DNA of 64,000 bases from Sweltsa coloradensis (Eukaryota; Arthropoda; Insecta; Plecoptera; Chloroperlidae). Below are positions 1 to 11,309 of the stretch, in pieces (the stretch's first letter is position 1; every line of letters begins with the position of its first letter). The translations under genes and the position numbers were made by a program. Location: assembly GCA_024449915.1 (NCBI GenBank), contig JAMZAV010003151.1:35687-99686 (forward strand), written 5' to 3'. Under the pieces are notes generated by a model, which was given only the letters and a program-made list of their open reading frames with translations, was not told where the DNA came from and made no database searches.

Positions 1-60
1 TAATAATATCAATGGCAAATTTGTTTCGTAGCAGTTAGTAGGACGAGGTTGACGTGGCCC

Positions 61-128
61 CTGATGGCGTGGTGGTAACCATTTAGCCTACCGCACGGAT
101 GGATGGGGTTCGATACCCGTCAGTTCTA
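61..128 (+). repeat. tRNA-derived repeat (SINE head or tRNA pseudogene)
   Basis: Pol III promoter boxes are visible: an A-box-like TGGCGTGGTGG and a B-box GGTTCGATACC about 35 bases downstream, with CTGA and TCAG at the ends able to form a short acceptor-like stem. The sequence continues into a T-run and non-tRNA DNA, so a SINE head or tRNA relic is more likely than a working tRNA gene. Confidence 0.5.
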
Positions 129-355
129 ACTTTTTTTTTATATTTTTACACCCACCCTATTATCTTGGAGGGGTGTTAAGATGGGAAATAAAAATTAGCT
201 GATTTTGTTTTATCTTGGGAAATTTGTTTAATGTTTCACGCTAATACGTTTTTGAATACAATGCGCATTTTTGAATGTTCAATTAAATAATTATTGCGGC
301 AACAGAGTGAGTTCCTGTAAGGTGACCAGACGTCCGGTTTTAGAAGTCAAACACT

Positions 356-395
356 TGGCTAACTCACCGTTTAACAACGACTTTGGCGTTTCCTA
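356..395. repeat. Right terminal inverted repeat of a TA-flanked MITE family
   Basis: The segment ending CGACTTTGGCGTTTCC followed by TA matches the right arm of the complete element at 9624-9873 and the solitary end at 10652-10695. No left partner lies upstream in the window, so the element may be cut by the window edge or be a solo end. Confidence 0.6.
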
Positions 396-424
396 GTTAA
401 CAAAACCCTACACATTGGCAGGCT

Positions 425-600
425 ATTTTTCAATTCATTATTTCCTTGTAGGTTTAATCGCACTGGATCTCTAGCTGATTTTGTTAGCAGTTCTCAGTAG
501 ACTCCTTACCGGAGTCCCCTGTTTAAATTTCAGAGCGCAATCTGTTCAGCGATTCGGCATTATTTTCGACGTACAGACCCACAGACCCCCACAACTCGCA
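425..600 (+). repeat. Dispersed non-coding repeat, family B (copy 1)
   Basis: Shares a diverged core with 11070-11240: TTTTGTTAGCAG, then TCTCAGTA, then TGTTTAAAATTTC or a close variant, followed by a tract rich in ACAGAC. No ORF or terminal structure is seen. The class is unknown. Confidence 0.4.
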
Positions 601-1149
601 GAATGAGCGAAAGTTTGAGTTTGAATGGCGACCGCTTGCGCTTCACTCGTTTAACAAGTTGTAAAACATGTTTCATAGTTCTGGGGACTTTTTACATGGC
701 AAAATAAATTTTTTTTAGGTACTCTTTGGACATAATGTTTTTCCTGAGTTTTTTTTACTGAACTTACATCAAGTTTTTAGTGTAGGTCGTTTTATAAAAA
801 AAATCAGAAAACTCTTAATTTAACATCAGAATAACCTGCTTTTTCATATTTTCGTTGAGAAAATAAAAGGTTACATGGAGATTTTTTAGAATTTTTTTTA
901 CACAGGTCCATATGGGGTAGATTTTAAGTGTTCCTATTTACCACACCATGTGTCCCGATTTCCCAACATAAACAAATTTTAAAATCGAAAATTCACAACA
1001 ACATGTTGACGAGCAGTAAACAAGCTACAGTGTAAAGAATGGTGGCACATCCTACCACAGTTCGATTAAATAATAAAATAATTTTATTGTATTTTGGTCT
1101 ACCCACTCAGGTTATATTTAACTGATTTTCATGGGGTACTTTAAATCAA
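601..1149. other. AT-rich non-coding stretch
   Basis: AT-rich with scattered T-runs. No gene, inverted-repeat end or repeat with a partner in this window was recognised. Confidence 0.4.
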
Positions 1150-1497
1150 AGCGACCAAGCCAACCCCTGCATAGCCCCGACTCAATCGACGAGTGAGGCG
1201 ATTAACCAACCAAAGATCGATATTTTTTAATAGGACTTAGAGCCAATCAGTGTATGTACAGTGCGAACACCGCGAATCAACGCCAGAATCACAGGCCGAT
1301 TAGAACAACTCTTACCTGATTATGTGCTTCGTTGCTAGTTAGGTTCAAAGTCACCGTTTACAACCCTAGACAAGAACTGATGGACTGAAGTCCAAATCAG
1401 AAGTTAAAAAACTTCTGATTTAATGCGGGATCGAACCCTGGACCTTCTGCATTGGAAGCAGATAACGCTAACCACTACTGAATTATGCTTGACCTAC
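1150..1497 (-). repeat. tRNA-derived SINE (copy 1)
   Basis: On the minus strand the head (1497 downward) has an A-box-like TAGTGGTTAGCG and a B-box GGGTTCGATCCC, with an anticodon-arm-like hairpin CTGC-TTCCAAT-GCAG between them. The body runs left to about 1150. A diverged second copy at 36275-36620 has the same order of segments (a GAACTGATGGACTGAA block, then GCTTCGTTGCTAG, then a CAATCGAC block), so the unit is a dispersed SINE and not a lone tRNA gene. Confidence 0.65.
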
Positions 1498-1701
1498 CCA
1501 AGTGAGAGTTGGCGGTGGCACAAATTATATTATATGATTGTCTATTAGCGTTGAGCTGTTTTATAGGTTTCCCGAATTACTTTCGGAAATGCACATTACT
1601 TCCATAAAGAGGAACATTTATTAAGCTCACTGCTCAAAACACTTTTAAATTGATCTTATTTTTATGACGTTCTTATGGAAACAAGTCAGGGAATGACAAA
1701 A

Positions 1702-2034
1702 CTACAATTTAATTATCTGTGAACCAAAGATCATTCTGTTTTCCCTTGACAAAAGTTGTAGAGAACGCCAGTCATGAGTACTGTCCTTTTGTGAAACAAT
1801 GCCATGCCTTCTTTGCATGTGCTTCTTCAGGTGTAATTGTGAGTAGTGCGCTGTGGGCAGTGGGGAAATTGGAAACCGGGGGGGGGAGGGGGGGTGGCTC
1901 TTTCCCACACTCGTAGTTCATGTGCCTGTCAGACTGATCTTTCGCGAGTAGGTCTTGTGTGCACGTGTGCTCACACTAAGGGACCGTCTTTCTGCATGTC
2001 CTCTGGGCGAGATGAAGAAGTGACTCCAGTCATT
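1702..2034 (-). pseudogene. Lola-like terminal exon with a zinc-finger pair (fragment 1)
   Basis: In the minus direction a possible splice acceptor (TATTTTTCAG, ending near 2035) is followed by a first finger with HMNYEC and then the linker GKEP. After a C-run that shifts frame comes a second finger of form PHCPQRTTH then SQLHLKKHMQRRHG. The histidines of finger 2 are visible (H-x4-H), but its first cysteine reads as phenylalanine. The ORF ends at 1702. H-x4-C in finger 1 plus an ECGKEP linker is the known signature of paired fingers in arthropod lola terminal exons. The reading frame changes within finger 1 and again at the homopolymer, so this is a decayed exon or a good exon with consensus indels. 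DNA-binding transcription-factor role is inferred from family only. Confidence 0.6.
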
Positions 2035-2600
2035 CTGAAAAATACGCATTATTACGTTTTACTCTGTTAAAAACTCAGGTTGAAACAAACAATAGCACGC
2101 CACTATGTGGTAATGCTTAAATGCTATGTTTATCTTGAGTATTAACTCTTTGAGCAATTATAAGCCCCAAGTTGCTTGTTTCATCACTTTTATCTATTTG
2201 AATAACCTATTCAGATCAAATATTTTCTCAAAACGCACGCAAAACAAAACAAATACTTTATCGTATGTAATTTCAAGAGGAGAGAGATGGAAGATGTGGA
2301 AGCGATACGATTGAGGAAGGATCTAAAGAAGTGGGGGAAAAACTTTGATTGCGACACGGCAACCCAAGCTGAAACCCTGCCAGAAGCAGAAACGGCGATG
2401 GATAATGATGGATGATTTCTTTTCTGTAAACATGTACTATTTTATTGATAAGAATGTTGAATCCCCGAGGTCATCCAATTATTGGCTAGTCTATCATATG
2501 AAGATTGAATTTACTATGATTGACATTTTATTCCTAAACAATAATAAGACTTTCTTTGAGTTAGATAATGCCAAGGTGTACGTCAACAAACATCTTTGTT
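2035..2600. other. Possible intronic DNA, no recognised feature
   Basis: AT-rich sequence upstream of the zinc-finger fragment, on its minus-strand reading. Short ORFs here show no recognisable motif. Confidence 0.35.
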
Positions 2601-2601
2601 C

Positions 2602-2898
2602 TCACTGATTTATAGTTCGTGAACACTTTATCGGAAAGGCTTCTGATGCTTCCTCAATATGTCCTGCGACGTGGGCTGTTTTTGCGTAGAAACGGTTACG
2701 GACAAAAGGGACATTGAAACCGAGCTCTTTCGCCAGCACTCGTAGAGTGGTATGCCTATCGAGGCTCATCTTGGCGGCGGTATTTTGCACATGCTGCCAA
2801 TGAAAAGCTTCCACGTTCTCTAGCTCTTCCTCATCAAATTTCCGAAAGTGCTCCACTCTTTCATCTGGTTCACCTGACAACGCATAATTAACTCCCAT
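2602..2898 (-). CDS. Hypothetical ORF, 98 codons
   Basis: An uninterrupted ATG-to-stop frame rich in Glu, Ala and His. The segment around residues 44-67 (LDRHTTLRVLAKELGFNVPF) has the spacing of a helix-turn-helix, as in transposase N-termini, but I do not recognise a family. Its composition is balanced and not low-complexity, unlike most chance ORFs nearby, which is the only argument that it is or was coding. No promoter, splice site or neighbour clarifies it. It could be a transposase remnant, a captured exon or chance. Confidence 0.3.
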   Translation of the reverse strand: MGVNYALSGEPDERVEHFRKFDEEELENVEAFHWQHVQNTAAKMSLDRHTTLRVLAKELGFNVPFVRNRFYAKTAHVAGHIEEASEAFPIKCSRTINQ

Positions 2899-3784
2899 TA
2901 TGTGGGTAATCCCTCTTGGATGGCGAGTTGTTTAACAAGCACAAGTTGTCGATTAACATTAACAAGTGCAATTAATCATGAGATTGGATACAGGCAGGGT
3001 CTTATTGGGAATATTCACATCATGCAGACGAATAATTAGTAAGCAACTGTGGTATAGAGCGGGCCTATAGTCCAATACACAAATAAGTGATTTTAATCCT
3101 AACTATTATGGATGTCTTTGTCATCTGCTATGTAAAGTGAGGTTGACTTAAAAACTTTAGAGGAACGGTAGAAGTCCTCGTAACCAAATTCAATGGCCAA
3201 GTAAATATTTTTATGAATTTTGAGTTCAAAATTTTTACTTTTGTTACCACGAAAATGGTTGCTTGACGCTCGTCAACAGGCGAAATGATCTTATATCTTC
3301 TTTTTAATGCGAAACTGGGAGGAAGAGATGAAATGCTTGGCTTAAACTTCCATATCTCACAGCATTCACAGCCGAAGACTTTGAAGGAAGTTGGATGCCG
3401 TTTTTTTTTTTTTTTATGCGAATTTTTGTATTTGGAGGGGGATATGCACATCCTTTTTATTGTTTGTTTTCATATCATGCTTGAAATCTGTGAATACGTG
3501 TAAAGGTGATACAGTGCCTTTAAAAAAAACAGATTGTCTAGAAACAAAAGCTACCATCTTTTTTTTGTTTACAATCTGTGGTTTGGCAATATACAATGTT
3601 TTTATTCAGGTTCCCCTATGTTAATGTTCTTCCCTTGGGTTTTGTTGTAAAAAAAAAACAAAAATGATTTGTTGCCGGAACGACTATAACACATTGACGC
3701 ATAATTTTGATTGAGCAGTACAATACTAACATTTAATTAAATACGACTAGACGTGTTTTTTTCCCCAAAGTAAAGGTGGTAGGG
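2899..3784. other. Non-coding stretch with homopolymer tracts
   Basis: Contains T-runs near 3400 and A-runs near 3650. No gene or element with recognisable ends was found. Confidence 0.35.
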
Positions 3785-4145
3785 ACAGTGGGGGTGAATA
3801 TGCTTTCCCTCCTGACGATTATTATGTTTTCATCTTAATTATGTAGTACCATCATGCCCAAATTTCATGCTGATAACTCTTCGGTGCTTCATGGTGAATC
3901 TGAAAATCAAGGTAAAAATATATAAACCTATTAGGGATGGGGGTTGGAAAATGTGGTTTTAGGAAATGGAATAGGCCGATTGGGTTAAAACACATTAAAA
4001 CATAATTTTTCCTAATTTTAATAAAATTCAATTTTGGGGTTAGAGCTATGATTACTTCCAATTTTAGGGGTGATTTCGGGTGTTGGGGTGGAAATTCTTT
4101 TCCATCTCGGCGAATTATTTTCATATTAGTATTACATATCTTAGT
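3785..4145 (+). repeat. Dispersed repeat, family C (isolated copy)
   Basis: Matches the units clustered at 11310-12245: shared blocks are TTTCATGCTGATAACT, AATAGGCCGATTGGGTT, TTAGAGCTATGA and CTCGGCGAATTATTTT. No ORF is conserved between copies, so it is a non-coding repeat. Confidence 0.6.
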
Positions 4146-4221
4146 TTTGTTCATCCATCGTGACATGGGAAACATAAAACAATAGTACTCCCAATATGAG
4201 TGCCCCCTTGTCTTTAAATGG

Positions 4222-5522
4222 TTGATTTTAAGGAACTCAGGGACACCACATTCAAAAATATCATCCGACATATACAATTCAATCTCGTCAGGAAACCATC
4301 TTCGTCTTGTAGGTCTACCCATATCTATCAGATCTACAATTGCCGTGTCTTGTCATGCTCAGTTTGTTGACCACCTAGTTCAACATTTAAGTGCCTTAAC
4401 AGTGATGGGGTTTTATAAACTTAGAGGGTTGAAAATTCACATAAGTCGTGCACATCCATAATGAAGCTGAACAAGCGTCAATATGTTCTAGATTTTGGCT
4501 CTAACGTGTCTGAGGAGAGAGAAGGGGAAAGTTTTGTAGTATACTGTGAAGATCTAGACAGTGAAGGATGTGACACTAAAATCAGATACAGGTCCAAGAT
4601 CAGACTTCAAGGACCAGGCTACGGAAAATTACTCAGGGATGTTTTTAGAACAGCAAGACAAGATATCAAATACCATACTTCAAACATAAAGTTTGAAAAG
4701 GGGAATCATTAAAAAACTAAGAAAAAAAGAGATGGGGATATGGTAAAATACAAGAACGAGGAACAGAAAGGCCTGCAATCGAAATAGGTAAACGCGTGGT
4801 TGATGTTTTTTGCATATTGGGGGACAAATAAATAGTGTAGTTAGGATATAAAATATCTAAATCTGAAAAAAGTTGATTGTGAAAAATAATTGAAGAACAG
4901 AGGCAAGGTCAAGGGGGCTTGAGAAGGAAAGCATACTTGTTGGAACAAGATGCAATAATCAGTAGCAATATGCCAACATCTTGGTCCGCAGAGGTAGATT
5001 TTTAACAACAAATGTACAGTTAATTCCCAGTCACAAAAGAAACAGAGCAGGATTAAACAAACAATAAACGCGAACTGAAAAGGAGATGACTTAGCTCTAG
5101 GAAGGTAAATCCGAACAGCCTGATTCTCACATGTACACAGAACAGAAGAATGATGCGGAAGCTGGAAGTCTGGAATGTGCGTGTCAAGCCCAAAGCCAAG
5201 TAGACCTACAGAATGGGAATTGTATTGCTATAAAAAGAAGAGAACAGCACGTCGTAATGCTGAGGGGATGAGTAGTCAGGCCTTGCCTATTATGAAATGT
5301 GTTAGGAAAAAAGGTAATTGGCGGCGTATTAATTTGATATGTTCCAGGTGTAACAGCGAGACACTTTTGCATTGGTGAGGAGTAATAGACCTGGGACTTC
5401 CCAGGTATGAGGATAGAAGAGCTAACGAATAAAGGTCAGAGCATATCAACCTGATGGTGAGCTGGAAGGAGTTACTGTATGTGTTTGGGAATAGAGCGAC
5501 GTGGGCCGGGAGGCGAGAGTCG
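4222..5522 (+). pseudogene. Decayed retroelement fragments
   Basis: Two pieces look protein-derived. Near 4400-4460 a frame ends GLKIHISRAHP, resembling the second half of a C2H2 finger such as those at N-termini of some LINE proteins, with KCLNS as a possible degraded first half. Near 5340-5420 a CSRCNSE segment followed by CW/HW and CPRYED-like codons in shifting frames resembles a cysteine-histidine knuckle near a retroelement C-terminus. Between them is an 83-codon frame (4461-4712) with no recognised domain. Frames are broken repeatedly. Whether these belong with the LINE after 6200 is not certain. Confidence 0.3.
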
Positions 5523-5525
5523 TTA

Positions 5526-6198
5526 GGCTATTCCCCGCGTTTTTCTATTTGTCCAAAATATGCTACTAAGTCCCAAAATATTAGTGAATGGCTTTGAAAC
5601 ATGATGGCTATTTTAGAAAATCAAAATATTTTTTCCAACTTGTTTCTGATCCGTACACACAATTAGCCCCCCATTCAAAATAATTTCAAACTTCCAATTC
5701 GCCAGGGCCCACCATTCAACGTAGTTGTTGTGCTTTTTGTTGACATTAATATTTCCAAACTGTTTATTCTTTGGACTGACTTGAGGAAAACAAGATTTAT
5801 TTTTAACATTGTCTTCTGCGGAAATTTTTTCGTTGCGGTATCAAATCGGTAAACAAAATACGCCAAACGAAAAAAATTCGCTGGAAAGACAATTGTTAAA
5901 ATATCTGTTTTCCAAAAGAAAAAACAAAAAACAAAAAAAAAAAAACTTCTCCTCATCAGTCCTTAGAAACAGTTAAAAATATTGTCACAAAAGCACAACC
6001 CGACGTTGAATGGTGTGCCCTGGCGATTGAAGGTTTTGAAAATTATTTTGAGGTGGTCTATATTTGCCGTGTCCCGGATCAGAAAAATTTGGGAAAAATA
6101 TTGTTGATTTTCTAAAATAGCCAGGTTTCAAAGCCATTCACTATAATTTTAACTTAGTAAGCATATTTTTGGAAATAGAAAAACGCGGGGAAATAGCC
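5526..6198. mobile_element. Tourist-like MITE with long inverted repeats
   Basis: The left end GGCTATTCCCCGCG is mirrored by the right end CGCGGGGAAATAGCC, and complementarity continues about 240 bases inward on each side around a central region of about 190 bases. TTA lies immediately outside both ends (5523-5525 and 6199-6201). A 3-bp TTA duplication with ends starting GG is typical of PIF/Harbinger-derived Tourist MITEs. No transposase is encoded. It appears to have inserted into older LINE sequence. Confidence 0.75.
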
Positions 6199-6204
6199 TT
6201 AAGC

Positions 6205-9200
6205 TAAAACATTTGAAAGAATTGATCGTCAAAGTAAGGAATCAAATTCACCATGGGCATAGGTAAGCTGTGAGGGTTGATAATAGAAAGAGGTATTTCT
6301 GTCAATAAAGACATAACGGATTTATGTTATAAGAATATGTTAAATACATAACATGGCATGGGGTGAACAAATTGAAGATAATTGGAACAGGCAGAGAAGT
6401 TTTAACACGAGTGAGAAATTTTCATCGTAAGTATGGTGCAGGACATGAAGAAACAGAAATGATCATCAAACTTTCAGCAACAGGATTATTTCACCGTTTG
6501 GTGTGGCAGGAAAAATAAAGTTTGATCTAGGACAAAGGAGGGATCGGTAGAAATATGGAAATAGGAATTTCTTAATAAGAGATGGGAAAGTGATAAATGT
6601 GGGGCCACGATAAATATAGTGTCACTTAATGGAAAAATAGAAGAAATCATCGACGTCATGAAAGAAAGAAATTGAGCTTGCTGGCCGTAGTGAGTAACAA
6701 AGTGGAAAGGTTTGTGAAATAAGAATCTAAGAGACGGATGACAAATTGTTGTGTTCAGGAGGAACATGAGGGTAGAAACGTGTTGCATTTGTTCTAAACC
6801 CAAATTTAAAACGATATCGTTAATATTAACAAACACAGTGAAAGAATTATACAGTCTACATTCGTTGGCAGTGACAGTAATGACAATTGAAGTCATACAG
6901 TGTATATGCTTCTCAGACAGTAGATCAGTGTGCTGAGAAAGATGAGTTTGTTGCACAACTGGAACAATATTTCATCACTACATAACTGTATGGGTGATTT
7001 TAATGCGAGAATAGGAGAAGATACAACTGGATTTGAAGAGTTTATGGGCAAAACACCGGACTGGGAATGAGGAACGAGATGGAGAGAAGTTTTGGAAATG
7101 GTGTGGTCGGAATGCTCTTTCAAATAGAGACACACTGGTTCCCAAAACCGACGAGTAACAAAATAACTCGATATGGAATTATGGTGATGGCATGTCAAGT
7201 CAAAATTGATTATATCTGCATAGGAAGGGAAGTAAGGAAATGCCTTGAAGATGTGAGGGTGGTTGCCATCAGTATCATTTGGAACGGTGACCATAGATAT
7301 TGACAGGGAAATTAAGATTCTTGGTCCACGAGCACAAAAATTGTTGTCGAACAAAGCAACAATCGGCTTAAAGTTTGGAAACTTCGAATGTCCAGAATTA
7401 GAAAGGAGTTTTATGACAGAATAAGTAATCAGATGCCCGACCAGAAATTGGGAATGAAGGTAAGAAGAAGACTGGCAAGAGTTTAAGAACGGTGTTTGTG
7501 TCAAGTGCAGAGGAGTTGCTGTGGAAGAGCCCGTAGGAGAAGGAAGGAAGAAAGAAACTCGATGTTGGAAATGAGAGGGTAACAACTGCAGTGATGAGAA
7601 GAAGCGTGCATTGAAGCCGAAAGAAGATGACGAAGTCCTGAAGACACATGAATATGAGTATCGTAGGTGCAAGGCAGCTGTGAACAAATTGTGATAGAGT
7701 AAAAGATAGAACAATGAAAGAATTTGCTAGTAAGTTAGAAACTGATTTTCAGGGGACAGAAATGATTTATTGATTGGTTAAAGTCAAAAAGAACAGCAAA
7801 CAGAGGATCGAAAGCTTATGGTGAAATAATAATGGTGAAGTCACTAATTAAGTCCACAGGAAATACAAGACATGTGGAGAGAAGGTATGTCCAAGACTTA
7901 TTGAATTAAACACCAATATCAAATTCTGAAAAATAAAAATAGAAAAGAGTGAAGAAGATGAGGGAGATAGAGGTAACTGACAATGAGTGGACGTGCCTAG
8001 AGCAATGAAGAATGGTAGAGCTCCATGAGTGGATGGAATTACTAGTGGAAATGATTAAAGTCAGCCGGCGCTGAAGGAAAAAGTATGGTTTATTCGAGTA
8101 ATTAGTTGCAGCCTGGAAGCAAAAGCAGTACCAGAAGATTGGAAAAAGGATTATTGTACCGCTGGTTAAAAAGGTTGATAGGAAGAAGTGTCAAAACTAT
8201 AGAGGAGTAACCTTATGTGTCAGTGTGCTAAAGTTTTTTGAAAAGGTAATACAACATAGATTGAAGGAGGTTGTCGACCAAGCCTAAGAGGGGACAATAT
8301 GGATTTAGAAGTGGTCGATCCACTATCATAGTGCCATATTTTCTATCCGCCAATCCATGGAAAAGAGATGGGAAAAATGGAAAAAGGAATGTCTATTGTC
8401 CCCTTATTTTAGATCTTGAAAGGCATACGAATCGCACTTCCTCGAGGAAAAGTTTGGAATTTCTAGAGCAAAAGGAAGTTGGACGAGGTTTGATAGAGAG
8501 GATAAAAAGTACATACGTAGGAGTGCATAGTTTGTGTCCGACAAATCAGGGTAGATCAGATTGGTTTGAAATAATGAGGGACGAGGCAAGTAGTGTTTTT
8601 ATCAATCACCGATTCTATTAAAACTGTCGTAATGGATCAAATACACGAAGATGAACCGAATAATAGACGGAAGGCACGAGAAACTTATTTTTGCCGATGA
8701 TTTTCTTAATTTGGGGTGGAGTGTTGAAGAGGTGCAAGAAAAGGTGGAGGAGATGGAATGTAGTTGCAACAGAGTTTGGGTTAAGTATTAGCTCGGAGAA
8801 TAAAAGTGGAATGTTTGAGTTTATAAAAAGGATATAAAAGTCATGCCTAAGAAATCAAGAAAAGTTAAGACCTTCGTGAAAAGTATTAGACGAAAAGGAA
8901 GAATTTTAAAGTCTTAGGAGTATCTTAAAAAAAAGATGCTAAAGTAATAGAGAAGTAACAGCTAGGGTAAAAAAGCCGAAAATTTTTATCACTGGTGTCG
9001 AAAGCTTGCTTTGGAACGAGCTGTTCCACAGAGATGCAAAGTTATTTTCTTCTATAAAGCATACTTCATACCAAACTTACGGTGTAGTAAACTTGGACAG
9101 TTGATCAAGCAAGAGAGTCAGTGGAGCGGCAGAGATGAAGTTTTTAAGAAGTATCAATGGAGTTAAGAAAAACGGGACAGGTTTAAGAAGCGACGTTATA

Positions 9201-9620
9201 CGAAAGGAATTAGGTCTGAGAAATTGAGGTTTAAATTAGGAAGGGAACGTTTAAGATGTTTTGTTCATATGTAGAGGATGAAATGGATAGGATCCCTAGA
9301 CGAGACTCGAAAGCAGGAGAGGAGGTAAAGAAAGTAGGAAGACCGGAGAAGATGGGGAGGATTGAATCGAAGGAGACGTTGAAGAGAGAAGGTGATCGTG
9401 GAACCAGGTACGTAATTCAAGCTGCGGGGAGACAGGAAGAGTGAGAAAATTGTGGAGTGAAGCAGATGCAGGATGAAGATGACGATGAAGATGATGATGG
9501 AGAAACGCCGAGCCTGGGCAATCTCGGCCAAAAATATGTTCGTGCCCTAGATATTCGGTGTAAGTAACAACCACTCAACCCGACATTGTTGGAAATGAGT
9601 TTGGATGATTATTATTATTA
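6205..9620 (+). pseudogene. Old APE-type LINE, heavily mutated (RTE-like)
   Basis: Translated pieces in all three plus frames give an AP-endonuclease and a reverse transcriptase. Visible are GDFNARIGED at 6992-7021 (endonuclease catalytic block), SFGT/DHRY near 7280 (endonuclease C-terminal DH), NYRGVTL near 8195, YGFRSGRST near 8290 and FADDFL at about 8690 (RT catalytic box). The C-terminal part before 9530 matches the basic tail seen in many arthropod LINEs of the RTE or related groups. Stops and frameshifts occur every few dozen codons, so it is inactive and old. It ends in an ATT repeat at about 9608-9620. A minus-strand ORF of 273 codons at 6893-7714 is only the shadow of this element. 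Confidence 0.7.
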
Positions 9621-9623
9621 CTA

Positions 9624-9873
9624 GGGAAACGCCAAAGTCGTTGTTAGACGAGTGAGTGAGCCATGTGTTGAGTGCTCTGGAACATTTGCATTTAAGTTTG
9701 ATTATAATATTCGTGTATAAATAATAGGGTAGTTAAGTTTAGGTCATAGCTTGGCCAAATGCTCCACTGTAGCCTATGATAGGCTAGGGAGGCCAAGGTA
9801 GGGGGAAGAAAGGAATGTTACCGGTACTCAACCATGGCTCACTCACTCTCTAACAACGACTTTGGCGTTTACC
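9624..9873. mobile_element. TA-flanked MITE with about 42-bp inverted repeats
   Basis: Left end GGGAAACGCCAAAGTCGTTG and right end CAACGACTTTGGCGTTTACC are near-perfect inverted repeats that extend inward to CATG. TA flanks both ends (9622-9623, 9874-9875), as expected for Tc1/mariner-type integration. The 160-base interior has no ORF. Confidence 0.75.
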
Positions 9874-9875
9874 TA

Positions 9876-10300
9876 GTTTTTTTTTATACACACAAACAGA
9901 AAGCACCGCCAATTAATGGCGGGCGAGAATGTGTTTTTGTTGCGCAAAAATAACAATTAAAACACGGCCCATACTAAAAATGTTTTATAATTATTCCTGT
10001 ATTGATCTTTAATTGGTTTGTACCAAGGCAGTGATCAAGATCCACGAATCCAATGGAGTTTCTACAACCCATGATGTAACTATTTTATAGTCCATGCACA
10101 AACCATCGTATCTTCTTCGCTAAAACGCAAATTTGTATAGTATGAAAAAATTAACAAAAACATAAATTGTATGGGATTATTCTGTACTGTACTTTATTTC
10201 GCATGCCAACCATCTAGGTTAATTATATTATTACAAATAAATAAATAATTCTGTAGTGTTTTAGCATTGCAGAATAGTATAAGAAACATAGCCGTACGAG
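9876..10300. other. AT-rich non-coding stretch
   Basis: No gene or terminal structure recognised. It could be the interior of a longer element bounded by the inverted-repeat ends at 9624 and 10695. Confidence 0.3.
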
Positions 10301-10304
10301 ACGA

Positions 10305-10420
10305 AGTCTACGATTGCAAGGTTTACTCAATCTCCGTGCGGAGTTTTGGGTACTCTTGGAGCGTGCAAGTTTCGATGCATCTTGGCCAGTGCCGCAGCAC
10401 GCTCTTGACTTCCAAAATTA
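10305..10420 (+). repeat. Short dispersed repeat (pair with 10885-10985)
   Basis: CAAGGTTTACTCAATCT and the following GGAGTTTTGGGTAC block recur in diverged form near 10900. The rest differs. Function unknown. Confidence 0.4.
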
Positions 10421-10651
10421 TATTCTTCCCGAAAAAAAACAATTGTTGTTAAATAGAACCTACACATTTAAGCCCATTATTATCAATTTATTATTTACCT
10501 ACCTAAGTCTCCCTAGCCTATCATTAGACTAAAGTGGTGCATTATTACCTTACAGTTTGACGTGCCCTTATACCAACTCCACTAAACCCTCATTATCTAT
10601 ACCGTATATTATCAAACTTAAAATGCAAATTTGTTTGCTGTGTACTAAACA

Positions 10652-10695
10652 CCATGACTCGCTCACGTCGTCTAACAACGACTTTAGCGTTTCCC
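10652..10695. repeat. Solitary right end of the TA-flanked MITE family
   Basis: CAACGACTTTAGCGTTTCCC followed by TA (10696-10697) matches the right arm of the 9624-9873 element. The only left arm upstream is at 9624, so a longer element of about 1.07 kb sharing that left end is possible. Confidence 0.6.
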
Positions 10696-11069
10696 TATTC
10701 GAGTTGGCTAAAGGCACTTATAGCCGAAATGTGGGAGACGTGGTTGAAACTGGTAGGGAAAAATAAAAAAAAGATTTTTGTAATTTCTGGATTGTATTTT
10801 TTAAATTATTTAACATGTTTTGAAATCTATAACGCAGTGTAGTCCTCATCTGTGGACAATACGGAAAACATGGCCCAGTAGGATATACGTGAAATATTCA
10901 AGGTTTACTAAATCTACGAGCGGAATTTGGGGTACCTTGACGTCCAACATTCTATTAACTTTGGACCAGCGGCAATTCACAGCCGGTAAATAACAAACAA
11001 AATATATTATCTCAAAATGAAAACCATTGAAGGGCGTTAAAATAATTCCATACAGTTTCAACGAATTTT

Positions 11070-11240
11070 TCAGTTTTTTATTTCTTGGCAGGGGTTTAAA
11101 TCGTAACAGATTGTGCTCATTTTTGTTAGCAGTTTCTCAGTATACCTGGTTCACTGATGTCCTGTTTAAAATTTCATCTTCGGTCTATTTGGTTGGCCGT
11201 TCGGACGTATGAGCCTGGACAGACAGACATTTAACATAAC
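11070..11240 (+). repeat. Dispersed non-coding repeat, family B (copy 2)
   Basis: Diverged match to 425-600 with the same TTTTGTTAGCAG and TGTTTAAAATTTC landmarks, ending in an ACAGACAGAC tract. Confidence 0.4.
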
Positions 11241-11309
11241 AGAATTAATCACGACCAAGGACCGATCGAGTAGCGTTGTAGACTACGTTCGCTGCGCTCA
11301 GCTCGTCCT

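Noticed and set aside
1412..1497. Functional tRNA gene (CCA anticodon-like loop)
   Set aside because: No acceptor stem, and the same head plus body recurs at 36.3-36.6 kb, so it is a SINE.
3852..4322. 156-codon minus-strand ORF with ECGVPEF, resembling a lola-type linker
   Set aside because: The strand matches the three zinc-finger fragments, but neither finger has cysteine pairs at the right spacing, and half of the ORF overlaps non-coding repeat family C. Possible fourth, highly decayed exon, but not supportable.
6893..7714. 273-codon minus-strand ORF, the second longest in the window
   Set aside because: It lies antisense to the endonuclease region of the old LINE. Its Ser/Leu/Phe/His-rich composition is what the complement of purine-rich LINE codons gives. 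No motif found.
8271..8621. 116-codon ORF as a separate gene
   Set aside because: It is the RT fingers region (YGFRSGRST) of the decayed LINE at 6.2-9.6 kb.
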